From contig NC_091666.1 in assembly GCF_042453785.1 (NCBI RefSeq), forward strand, positions 27,176,501 through 27,240,500: a stretch of DNA of 64,000 nt, in the 5' to 3' direction. Shown here piece by piece: positions 1-10,032 of the stretch. The notes beneath the pieces are model-generated. The model did no database searches. It was not told the origin of the DNA and saw nothing but the letters and a program-made list of their open reading frames with translations. Both the position numbers and the translations under genes were made by a program. Source of the DNA: Malus domestica. Lineage: Eukaryota > Streptophyta > Magnoliopsida > Rosales > Rosaceae. The first letter of the stretch is position 1. Each line of letters opens with the position of its first letter.

Positions 1-137
1 ACAATAATTGCTCTGCCATTTGTGGTGAAGCTTCCAAACTCAACATGCTTGACATTTCCTGGTATCTGAAACAAGAGGCCAGGGGAGAGCAGTATGAACA
101 TTAACAACCCAATCAAAATTGGTGCCCAATCCACCAT
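1..137 (-). CDS. DUF3339 family small membrane protein, 5' part only
   Basis: Read on the minus strand from ATG at 137, the frame stays open for 45 codons to the window edge. It begins MVDWAPILIGLLMF, then LLSPGLLFQIPG, then HVEFGSFTTNGRAI. This matches the N-terminus of the plant DUF3339 family (roughly 70 residues, typical start M-x-DWAPV, then LLSPGLLFQ.PG and VEFG...TNG). Members are tiny hydrophobic proteins with two predicted membrane segments and no established biochemical role. The first membrane segment lies at about residues 5-24. The second segment and the stop lie beyond position 1. The promoter would be to the right, in the AT-rich stretch from 138. The family call is from memory of the motif and is quite secure; function is unknown. 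Confidence 0.85.
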   Translation of the reverse strand, partial: MVDWAPILIGLLMFILLSPGLLFQIPGNVKHVEFGSFTTNGRAII

Positions 138-978
138 TTTTCTTCTGTGTTTGTTGTAACAATTGATGGCAAGAAATTGAACACTCTGATCCAACAGGAA
201 CATGAGTTTTATACAACACATGTTAAAGAAAAAAGTGGATTCCTACTGAACTATTTAAACTCAAATCAAGCTAGCTTTAACACTTTAATTCTCTTTTATT
301 TTTTTAGCCAATTTGTTTTGTATTTTAGTTTTTGAGATTTTCTTTCATAATTGCGAGCTGTTATTGACACTTTAAAATTGTCATTTTATAGATATATAAA
401 AATACAAAGAAAAAATTCTATAAAATTCAGTGCAGAATAACATTTTTCAAGTGCCGATAACATCAACGATGTGAATTTAGCTATTTGTTTTGGTAATGTC
501 CCATTGGATTTCAAGTTCTGTATGATAAATTCAAGACCACTACTTTTTGTGGAGAAGTTATATACAGATTCCTGAATATAAGGGCAAAATTCGCACGCAA
601 TGGGCCTTTTCTTTTCTCTAAAGAAATGCATCATCGATGCTTTGCGCAAACCTTATTAGAAGTTAGAATCTGATTATCATATCATAATTTACTAATTCAT
701 ACATTAATTTTTATCTTCTACACACACCTTTCAATTTTTGACAATTAGATCGAATAAATTGAACAAAATTAAATAACATAAATCAAAAGAATGTGTGTGA
801 GGTAAAACGAGATGTATGAATAGTGCCACCCGTTGCTAAAAGTCCTAACTTGTTTTTAATCAATACAAAGTTGCCTTCATAATCTAGTCACAAAGGGTCG
901 ATACAACTTGGGAGAACTAGGATGAGATACATCTTGTTGATGCACAAAATCAGTGGGGACTTTGGTACAACAGAAAGT
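138..978. other. AT-rich spacer, no gene seen
   Basis: Upstream flank of the DUF3339 gene. Only short accidental frames occur. It probably holds that gene's promoter on the minus strand, but no clear TATA box or conserved element could be assigned. Confidence 0.5.
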
Positions 979-1448
979 GTTAAGTTTGTGACCTTCGCTA
1001 GATTGCTCCGGTCACTAGTGTGGATAAGTATGTAAATGGATAAGGACAGGGAAGCAAACACAAGATGTACGTGGTTCACCCAGACTGGCCACGTCCACGG
1101 AGTAGAGGAGTTCTCATTAATTGTGAAGGGTTTACACAAATATATAGGTTCAAGCTCTCCTTTAGTGAGTACTAGTGAATGATTTAGTACAAATGACATT
1201 AGGAAATATTGTGAGAGAATGATCTCTATTTATAGAAGAGAGTTTCTAGTTTCATTCTGACATTGACACGTGTCGTGTTGTGATTGGCTTCTGATGTTGA
1301 CACGTGTCGCGCTATGATTGGCTTCTAATGTCGACATGTGTCGTGCTGTGATTGGCCTCTTGGTTGGAGGGAAACTCTTCTGGGTCCTTGACGGTATAAC
1401 GTTGACCGGTGCTCAGTAGTTTTGGGATTGGTCAAGTATGGTACAAAC
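979..1448. mobile_element. Probable solo LTR or LTR fragment (fossil)
   Basis: The stretch starts TGTTAAGTTTGTGACC and ends near GGTACAAACA. It carries a segment I recall as common in Rosaceae LTRs (GTACGTGGTTCACCCAG, then a CCACGGAGTAGAGGAG block). Near 1258-1362 lie three diverged copies of a ~36-bp unit containing GACACGTGTCG and TGATTGGCTTCT. No internal retrotransposon region and no clean target-site duplication could be found, so it is probably a solo LTR or a truncated end. Boundaries are approximate. Confidence 0.4.
1258..1362. repeat. Three tandem ~36-bp units inside the LTR-like segment
   Basis: Three successive units share GACACGTGTCG (or GACATGTGTCG) followed by a TGTGATTGGC-type run, with a period of about 35-37 bp. 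ACGTGTC is a G-box/ABRE-like core and ATTGG is a CCAAT box on the other strand, so this may be the old LTR enhancer. That role is inference. Confidence 0.6.
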
Positions 1449-1580
1449 ACATCTAACATGTAAAAAATAATGTCTTCACCTAACTACGATCACAAATAGC
1501 CAATACAAATATTTTTGCATAAAATCTAGGTTTAGTTAAACTTTACAATAATTTATGTATGATAGCTTAGAAAAGTGTAA

Positions 1581-3422
1581 GGTCATCTCCAACTGACCAG
1601 CCCAAAGGGCCATAAGCCAAAAAATAGCCGGTTTTGAAATGAAAACCATCTCCAATTGAGGGCTAGGCCAAAGGGCTTGTGGGTCCCACCCGGCTATACT
1701 GTGACAACATGTCCCTAATTTTACGATTTTATTTAATTTTACAAGTGTGAATTGACGAAAATGCCCTTAGATGCAAGATTGTTGACTTTTGTTGACCAGC
1801 GTATAACGAAACGTACGAAACATTCTTTTAGCGTACCCTTGTAGAACTTATCGCTACGAACGCGTGAGTGCAAGTAGAATCGAAATTGGAACTACGATGA
1901 AGATTTTACATAAATACAAAGTAGAAGGGCATTTTGGTAAATTTGCTATTCTAGATATTCAACCTTAGTATTTTATTATTTTTGTATGGGATATATGTGT
2001 GCTTGGGACCCACCCACCTGGGTCACTTATCCCTTTTGTCCCCGTGTCTCTCACTCTCTCGAAATCTCTCATTCACTATCCATTTTCACTCTTATTCTCT
2101 CTCATCTCCATCCCTCTTAAACTCTTTCTCTATTCTCTGCATACGCAGAAAGGCCGAAGGCCATACACCCTCACCATCCACTCCCTCCCTCAAACTCTTT
2201 CCCTAGTCTCGAAGCACCACAATCGCCACCGCCCATCTTTCTGACGTTCCCTACATGAACACCAAGTCACCACCTTTCTCCCGTCCATCCTCTCTGGAAT
2301 CGTTTCACCATCATCGAACTCCTTCTCTGGTGGGCGTCGTCATCTTAGTTGCGATATATTAAGCCATATTGAATTCTTGTGATATTGCAGACTATGATAA
2401 GTATTTTCTTACTATACGTAGTATGTATATTTTGGAAACTATACTTATTTTACGGCGATGGGTTATTATGTTTTCGAAAAGGTTTTTACAAAACTTTATT
2501 TTTAGGCCCACTCACCCTTATTTTTCACCCCTCTAGGTTTAGTAGTTGTGCTTTCGTGTCGACGAGGATTCTTGGCAAATCTTGATATAGGTGGCTACCT
2601 TTGAGGGTATAATCCTTATCCTATCTTACTATACTTTACTTATGATCTGACATCACGTGTGAAATGAGTTCATTCCTGCTCACCAGAGCACTCTTACATT
2701 TAGGCAATTTTAGGTTTAAATTTACGCACATTTTCCACATCACTACACACTATGACTTTGTCACATTCCAGATATCGGCCAACACAACTCGATTTGGAGT
2801 CCAGGTGGACATTTCGGTTCGGGGTGTGTATACCCCATCCACAAAGACAGCGGGCTGGCCATAATCAATCAGCCAACCAGCTTGATTCCCCCAACCCAAA
2901 CACATGTTACCTGACGTCAGGTTACTGTTGGATTTATTTAATTTTTATTTTTATAGACAAAATTTAAAAAAAAAATTCATAATTTTCCCCCTATAAATAC
3001 CTAAGTCATTTCTACACCATTTCTCACATCCTTTTCACCATTCCATACTATCTTACCTTATTTTATTTCAATTGTTCACATCATTTTTCATTATATAAAG
3101 ATAAAAAAATCCAGAGGCTTATTCATTTAGCGACAAGTGACACTCAAAATATGTCCGAAAATCTTATTTTAATATGGTAGTTTAATTTAATTAACCATAT
3201 TAATTCAATTAAAATAATAAATTATTGAAGGGACTAAAAGATAGCCCTCTTCGGTTGGAGATGAGATTTTTGTAAACGGGCTATGTTTTGGCCTATGGCC
3301 CTTTGACACCCTCGGTTAGAGATGGTATAAAATATGATCTGACATTGTTTATTAAAAAATAATTTCTTGTAAGGCTATAGGGCTAAACATGACCCTTTGA
3401 CCCCCTTTCGTTGGAGATGGCC
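1581..3422. mobile_element. PIF/Harbinger-like non-autonomous DNA transposon, with an LTR inserted in it
   Basis: The ends are inverted: GGTCATCTCCAACTGACC on the left and CGTTGGAGATGGCC on the right, flanked by TAA at 1578-1580 and 3423-3425. A 3-bp TAA/TTA duplication is typical of PIF/Harbinger (Tourist-type) elements. Related end-like motifs recur inside (near 1645-1690 and 3245-3325), which suggests internal duplication or a nested relative. There is no transposase. About 1.1 kb of the interior is a solo LTR, so the original element was about 0.7 kb. Confidence 0.65.
1700..2828 (+). mobile_element. Solo Ty3/gypsy LTR (fossil) nested in the DNA transposon
   Basis: The segment starts TGTGACAACATGTCCC, close to the TGTCACAGCCCGTCCC start of the complete gypsy LTRs at 20189 and 27015. 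It follows the same internal order: a TC-rich stretch near 2050-2220, a TTTTACGGCGATGGGTTA block near 2448, a GCCCACTCA block near 2507, and a GGACATTTCGG...GGGGTGTG end. TATAC flanks both edges (1695-1699 and 2829-2833), as expected of a 5-bp target duplication. It is much more diverged than the full element, hence older. No coding region remains. Confidence 0.6.
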
Positions 3423-3425
3423 TAA

Positions 3426-3938
3426 TGGTCCCCTGGAATATTGGACGCTAACTTCACCACGGACTCTAAGGAGAGACTACAAACTCGCCCATCACACTTG
3501 AGTTAAGTTGCTGCAACTTATTCTGCAAGAAATCCCAACTTGTGGTACACAACAATTACCATTTTGCATAAATACATTATCGAGTTTAACATATCCTATA
3601 AGATTATTAAGTATAACATGGCATTAGTAAAAATGTAGGATTGATGTCATAGTTATTCGACACGATTAATCATAACCAAGCATATCAAGTACATAGGGGC
3701 ATGTTTACTTAACTTTTTTAGGTATGAGAATGATACTTAGTTGTTCACATATGGGATAAACAATCTCCTTTTATTGATACTTGGTTAAAATTGAGTATGA
3801 CATAATTAATCTCATTGTGAGAACTACTTACGTTTTCGTTCCTTATGCATTACTAAACACGTAATACGTCAAGGCTGAAATAATACATATCCTTGACATG
3901 CGTAGGTTTTTGAATAAAGTATAAGTGTTTTGAAGGCA
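3426..3938. other. AT-rich spacer between repeats, nothing recognised
   Basis: No gene frame, RNA gene or repeat structure was recognised in this AT-rich stretch between two transposon-derived segments. Confidence 0.4.
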
Positions 3939-4300
3939 TTTTGATCAAAATAATCTTTGAGATTGACATAACTCTTTAGTTTGGTTCTTGAGATTTGAAA
4001 TCGATAAAAGTGGTTCCTAAGTTTGGCCACCGTCAATCATTTTGGTCATTCTGTGAAAAATCTCTACTAAATAAGAATCAAAATGACGAAAATATCCTCA
4101 ATTTAATAAACAACATGCCAAAATGATTTGACATAAATTGAGAGTATTTTTGTCATTTTACTCCATATCTAACATATATTTTTCATGGAATGACCAAAGT
4201 GATTAACATTGTATAAACTCAGGAACCATTTCTATCAATTTTAAGTCTCAGGAACTAAATTGAGGAGTTATGTCAATCTCATGAATAATTTTGACTAAAA
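3939..4300. mobile_element. Palindromic MITE-like element
   Basis: The two halves are inverted copies. On the left are TTTTGATCAAAATAATC, GAGATTGACATAACTC and GGTTCCTAAG; on the right are AGGAACCATTTCTATC, GAGTTATGTCAATCTC and AATAATTTTGACTAAAA. Arms of about 120 bp surround a ~120-bp AT-rich centre. No protein is encoded and no target duplication was resolved, so the superfamily is unassigned. Confidence 0.6.
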
Positions 4301-4487
4301 AACCTTTTATTACTAAGGATACTACTATTCTATGCTACAAGATGGCATAACGTTTAAACTCGAGACGCAATAGATTGAAAAAAGAACACTTATCCGTCAT
4401 GACAATCCATTACTTACATTAGTACAAAATGTTTATTAAAAAACATATTTCGTGTATTTAAATTGTAAGAGTTTGACAGATAACAAC

Positions 4488-4672
4488 GGATTTGGATCCT
4501 CTCCTGAGCTAATGGAGAGGATCCTCCTGACCACTAATCATGGACCGTTGGATAATAATTATTATAACTTTAAAGGGATCCTCCTGTTTATAGTCGTTAG
4601 ATAAAAATCCAACGGCCCATGATTAGTGGTCAGGAGGATCCTCTCCATTAGCTCAGGAGAGGATCCAAGTCC
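4488..4672. mobile_element. 185-bp Mutator-like MITE with 9-bp target duplication
   Basis: The element has terminal inverted repeats of about 65 bp, beginning GGATTTGGATCCTCTCC on the left and ending GGAGAGGATCCAAGTCC on the right, nearly perfect. The 9-bp direct repeat GATAACAAC lies immediately outside both ends (4479-4487 and 4673-4681). A 9-bp duplication with long inverted ends is the hallmark of Mutator-like elements. The near-identity of the arms suggests a fairly young copy. It is non-coding. Confidence 0.85.
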
Positions 4673-5334
4673 GATAACAACAACCTATTTTTCGTTTTCT
4701 TTTAATATAAAAGAGTTATACTAAGCAAGCAACTAACCACAGTCTGGAATTTATAGTATTACTAGTACCTTAAAACTAATACTACTTATGGGTTGACCTA
4801 AGATTTTCTCTCTTATTACAAGTAAGACCAACATTATTATTTAAGCTAGTGATTGGAGACGAATTCCAAACTTGTATTTCACACGGTACGTTCTGAGTCC
4901 GATTCATACTGTTGATGAATCGCACGATAGTGGCCAAATAATGTTGAAATGTCTCTATGAGTCTTTCTGACTTCTGAAAAGATAAACTGCCGTGACAAAA
5001 CTTTTTAAAGAAAAAAGAAATTATTATTTGAGGACGAGTTGACTTTTTTTTCATAGATTTGAAATACGACAACAAAGAAATACACATTTCGTCACATTTT
5101 GCACAAACCCCTTCATGAAATGACCAGGAAACCCTCCCGTTACAGCTGCGATAAGGATAAGGCCCATACGGTTCCTCAAATTCCAAGGCTAAATCCGTAA
5201 ATTACAGCAAACGAATTTTGGAGGGCCTGAAAAAAAGCGCCAGCAAAATTGGAGGTAATTGAAAACTTCTGTTAGAATCGTCGACGTGGGAGGTTTCGAT
5301 TGGCGGGCATCCCATCTTTTTAGGTTTATTGAAA

Positions 5335-5923
5335 CTTTCTCTCTCCCTCTCTCTGGGTCTCATTCACTCTCGCCGGTCGGTGTATTTTCCCGGAAAATTC
5401 CCGATTTTCTGACCAGATTCCCCGACCGCGAGCGTTTCATTTTCCAGGGAAAATTCTCGAAGCACCGCCTCCAATCCCGTTCAATTCGAATCGAGTCGCT
5501 CGGTAGTTTCGAATTCCTGGGCTGCGGACCTGGGATAAGATGTGATTCAATCGGATTGTGAATTTTCGTTGAAGTTTTCGGATTCTGGTTCTGAAACAGT
5601 CTTAAACTTCGGAGTATAGAAGAGGAGGAAGAGATTTTTTCTGGGTCCGGTGAGTTTCTGTTTCTGTTTGGTTGCCGAGAAAATCGAAGAAAATTCAATA
5701 AAAACGCGTTGAAATCCGAAATTTTTCTCATTTCTTTGTTTGGAGATGTAAAAAACCAGCCTCGGAATCAAAGATTGAGGAACTTTCCATATTGGGGAGG
5801 AATAAAATTTGGAAATTAAATTCGTGAATTGCTTTGAATTTTGAACAATAATTTTTGGATAATTAATTTTGCTGCAGGGATTTGAAGAGGAAGAATATAA
5901 AAGGTGTTTGATTGAAGGCGACG
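5335..5923 (+). other. 5' leader and leader intron of the CBS/PB1 gene
   Basis: A TC-rich stretch (about 5335-5360) is a plausible transcription start zone. The leader appears split by an intron, with donor GTGAGTTTCTG at 5650 and acceptor TTGCTGCAG ending at 5877. The second leader part (5878-5923) has no ATG. The first part, as drawn, has one ATG, at 5540, directly followed by TGA. The transcription start is inferred. Confidence 0.5.
5540..5545 (+). promoter_or_regulatory. Start-stop upstream ORF (ATGTGA) in the CBS/PB1 leader
   Basis: ATG followed directly by TGA. It is the only ATG in the predicted spliced leader. Start-stop elements can hold a ribosome at initiation and reduce downstream translation (established for AUGUAA in plant boron-transporter genes). 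Function here is inference and depends on the leader being transcribed. Confidence 0.35.
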
Positions 5924-8900
5924 ATGGCTAGTCAAGGCGGTTCTTCGAGAAGAAGTCTGTCATTGACGAATGCATCGTCGCATGACAAGAAGAAATCCTC
6001 TGATGCTAGTAACGGAGGCCCTGATTCTGCTCGAAAATCTTTCACGGCTTCTCGTTCCACGTGTGTATCCGATTTTTGATATATATAATTATATATATAT
6101 ATATATATATATTTATGTATGTGTATGTATATGTATAAGTACATATTCAATGAATGAATGTTTTTATTTTTTTGAAAGAATTGAGCTTTTACATGAATGT
6201 GAGTTGCCTGAAAAACCCCATGATTGTGTAATTGTAAAACAGTAAAATTTTTATGGTGGTTGATTACGATGTTCTGATTAGAAGTTGGGAACTGGTAGAT
6301 ATTGAGATTGAATAAGTTTTTTATGTAGAGGACAGATAATTAATAGGCATGTTCTGTTTGAAGTTTTGTGCATTGGAATGAAAGTGACAATAGTCTCTTC
6401 TATGTTTGCATTTTGGGCCAGGGGGCTAACTGGAGAGCGGACTGTGAAACGATTGCGGTTATCAAAGGCTCTGACAGTACCTGAAAATACTAGTGTTCAA
6501 GAAGCTTGTCGTCGGATGGCTGCTCGTAGGGTTGATGCTTTGTTGTTAACTGATTCTAATGCGTTGCTCTGTGGAATTCTTACGGACAAGGTATGACCTT
6601 GAACTCAGTGTCGCATTTTGCAAGAAAATACCGTTCACAGAAAAACAAAAAACCAGACTTGCTTGTTTATTTTCAAGGATTCTATTAGCACCCATAATGT
6701 TTCCTTATGCATGTATTCCTTTATTTGGTTGAAGGATATAGCGACAAGGGTTATTTCTCGTGAGCTTAATCTTGAGGAAACCCTTGTTTCTAAAGTTATG
6801 ACAAAGAACCCGATATTTGTTCTTTCAGACACTCTTGCTGTTGAGGCCCTTCAGAAAATGGTGCAAGGTTAGTATTAAATGAGAGGCAAATTTACTTCTT
6901 GGCATACGTTCTTATTGTGGCTTGCTCTTTCTACATGATGATTTCTGCATTTACAGGGAAATTCAGGCATTTGCCTGTTGTGGAGAATGGAGAGGTCATT
7001 GCTTTACTTGATATAGCAAAGTGTTTATATGATGCCATTGCTCGAATGGAAAGAGCAGCTGAAAAGGGAAAGGCTATTGCTGCTGCTGTGGAAGGTGTTG
7101 AAAAACATTGGGGAACATCTAGTTCTGGTTGGTAGAGAGTTTAGTGTTTTCTGTTAGAAGTTTATGTCAGAGTCTTTAGATATTTTTGCAGGAATATCTA
7201 TGTGTTTTATTGGTAGACCTGCGTGATGACGAGTACACAGTTTTCTGAAAAAACAATATTAACTTTATGCTATTTTTTCTTTTCTGGAGATGCAGGTTCC
7301 AATACATTTGTTGAGACACTTCGAGAGCGTTTGTTTAGGCCATCTTTGTCGACAATCATTCCAGATAGTACAAAGTAGGTAATATTTTTATGTCTGATGA
7401 TATATGTGGCCACACACTGATAAAATTTACCAGTTTTGATTTAACAGATGTTTGTCTTCAGGGTCTTAACAGTTTCACCAACAGATACGGTTTTGATGAC
7501 AACAAAGAAGATGCAGGAAATGCGAGTAAGCTCGGCAATTGTGACGGTTGATAACAAGCCACGAGGAATTCTTACGTGAGTTTATTGCCTTAAGTTTTTT
7601 ATAGTAAAAAAGTTGCAGTTTACCTTTTTCACAGTAATTCTATCCTTTTTTTTTGGGGTGTGCTTGGGGTGTGCTATCCACACACCCCTTTTTACTTCTC
7701 CCACACCCCTTGTTAATTTCTGTCATTTGATCTTCTTTAATTCATCCGATCCGACGGCAGAAAATTAAAAGGGTGTGAGAGAAGTAAAAAGGGGTGTGTG
7801 GATATCACACCCTTTTTTTTTTTTGTCACTGTGATAATCTTATTGTTTTATAGATAAGTGGGATTCTAATCTGTGCTTTTGGTTCTTGTCAGCTCAAAAG
7901 ATATCTTAATGCGTGTAATATCACAAAACCTTCCTCCGAAGACCACTCTTGTAGAGAAGGTACACGTCTCCATCAGTTTTGAAATATTGTTCTTTGGGCT
8001 ATCCTAATGAAAACCGCAAATGAATCCCTATGTCATTGTTCTATCAGGCCAGAAGTTGTAACCTCTGCTGATTCCAAGTAGCGCCTCATTTTATGCTTCT
8101 ATAACTGAGGAATACATATAGTCCAACTATCTTAGCATTCTCTTGATTTGATTAATAGGTCATGACTCCAAACCCAGAATGTGCTACAGTGGATACACCA
8201 ATTGTTGATGCATTGCATACCATGCATGATGGAAAGTTTTTGCACCTTCCTGTTGTAGACAGAGGTACAATACTGAGAATAAGAGTAATGTTGTTTTGCT
8301 TTGTCATGTAACAGAAGACTTTTAGTTTATGATAATTAATGATGACTGGGATGCAGATGGAGCTGTTGTTGCTGTTGTTGATGTAATTCATATCACTCAT
8401 GCTGCTGTGGCCACTGTAAGTCTAGTCCTTACGTACTGTTAATTATTACAATCTATTTCAATCCTTCTATATATGTATAGGATAACAGGAATATATATAT
8501 CTACTGCTGACTCATGCTTTCAGCACTACTTATGAATCAGTCTGTAGTTCTAACCTACATAAGCTTCACTTTGGTTGTTTAGTGTATCTAACAATCAGAA
8601 GAAACACATCATGTTGACATTTTGTGTTTTGTTTTCTTTATTCAATATTCTTTTTAATATTTCTTCGCCTTCGGCAATAGAAGATTTCTTACATAATATT
8701 TGTTGCTAACCAGGTTGGAAATACTGCTGGAGTGAGCAATGAGGCTGCAACCACTATGATGCAAAAGTTTTGGGATTCTGCCATGGCCTTGGGTCCCAAT
8801 GATGATGATGAGGAGTCTCGGAGGTTATACATCTATATATGCATAAGATGGATAATAAACATGAAAGTTTGAACTCTTTTTGCCGTTTGTATGTACTTAT

Positions 8901-10032
8901 GCATTATAATTGTCATCTCAGTGAAAATTCGTTGAAACTGGCTTCTGAGAGCGCAGAGACAGGGAGATCGCTACCCTTTCCACCATCCAATTTTCCAAAT
9001 ACCTTTGCTTTCAAACTTCAAGATAAGAGGGGTCGAATGCATAGATTCACTTGCAGTATGCTCCTTGTTCCAATTACTCGTCAATTAAGTCACTTAATGG
9101 GTGCATGCGTGTGTGTGTGTGTGTGCGCGTGCGCTGCTTCTATTCTGCATCTGGAACATTTGCAGGACATGGTTGGCTTATACTGCCAGTCCATTGTTGC
9201 GTCCAGTTTACACAAAAGGACTGACCATTTTTAGCTCTAGGTTTTGCCCTCAAATTTCTCCCGAAGCGCCAATCGAGCTTTAATTTAGAAGCATGTAATA
9301 TTATTGTCAACACTGTTCCTTGGGATAAATTTAGCTCTTGATTGAGTTTTCTCTGTACTTGCTTCCTCTTCAGATATTCAGAGTTTGACAGAACTTATAG
9401 CCTCCATCATTCAGAGAATGGGAGATGACATTGACCGCAACAACCTTCCTCAAATTTTGGTATTTCTTAGATTGACTTCATAAAAAATTTTAATCTGTTT
9501 TTCAATCCGGCGCTAGAGTTCCCTCATCCTAATCTTATTATTTTAATTGGTGTCGCATTCTATAGTATGAAGATGAAGACCGTGATAAAGTTATATTGGC
9601 ATCAGATAGTGATCTTATAGCAGCTGTGGATCATGCAAAGCAAGTTGGTTGGAAGGTATGATTTATCTGTCTACAGTTGCTAGATGCTTATAGAGAAGAG
9701 AAATATATCGAAGTTTCCAACAGAATTCGGTCTTATTTTTCGGTTATAGATTTTCCTGCACTCTACTTATCCCAACCCGGGACAATAATATACGTTTGTG
9801 ATTAGGTATTGAGCTCAGTCTGACATTGAAAAGATCAACTCTGCAGGGTTTGAGACTGCATTTGGATTATTCAGGAACACACACTCGCCGCCGAAGGGGT
9901 TCAGCTACAGGAAATGTGGATTATGCATATGCAGATTCTGCATGGGCATCAGCATACAATGCTGTTGCAGCTGGGGCTGCAGTTGCTGTCGGCTTAGGCG
10001 TGTTAGCGTACTTGAAGAGATCCGGTAACTGA
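5924..10032 (+). CDS. CBSCBSPB: CBS-CBS-CBS-CBS-PB1 protein with C-terminal membrane segment, 14 exons
   Basis: Coding exons: 5924-6060, 6422-6590, 6735-6867, 6957-7127, 7296-7374, 7462-7575, 7893-7959, 8159-8264, 8357-8415, 8714-8823, 8922-9055, 9374-9459, 9566-9655, 9847-10032. All junctions are GT..AG and phases agree, giving 546 residues. After a Ser-rich N-terminus (MASQGGSSRRSLSL) come two CBS pairs (about 57-185 and 230-360), e.g. RRVDALLLTDSNALLCGILT and GKFLHLPVVD. A PB1/octicosapeptide domain follows (about 400-490), with a lysine-containing start (FAFKLQDKRG) and acidic OPCA motif ILYEDEDRDKVILASDSDL. A hydrophobic tail (AVAAGAAVAVGLGVLAYL) precedes the C-terminus. CBS pairs usually bind adenosine ligands and PB1 mediates pairing with other proteins. 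The match is to the plant CBSCBSPB family; its biological role is little known. Intron 6 carries a MITE. Confidence 0.93.
6078..6137. repeat. TA-rich microsatellite in intron 1 of the CBS/PB1 gene
   Basis: A run of TA dinucleotides just after the exon 1 donor, grading into TATG/TGTA repeats. Likely length-variable; no function assigned. Confidence 0.7.
7666..7812. mobile_element. Palindromic MITE, GGTGTGCTATCCACAC family, copy 1 (intron 6)
   Basis: The left arm GGGTGTGCTATCCACACACC and the right arm GGTGTGTGGATATCACACCC are inverted copies, and the inner TTTTTACTTCTC / GAGAAGTAAAAA blocks extend the pairing. The centre holds TTCATCCGATCCGA. Copies with the same plan lie at 30745-30890 and 40757-40894. 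It sits wholly within intron 6 of the CBS/PB1 gene, away from the splice sites. Confidence 0.8.

Noticed and set aside
888-1199. 103-codon minus-strand frame
   Set aside because: It falls across the edge and body of the LTR-like segment and has no recognisable product.
4782-5186. 134-codon minus-strand frame
   Set aside because: No recognisable domain, AT-rich, upstream of the CBS/PB1 promoter; probably chance.
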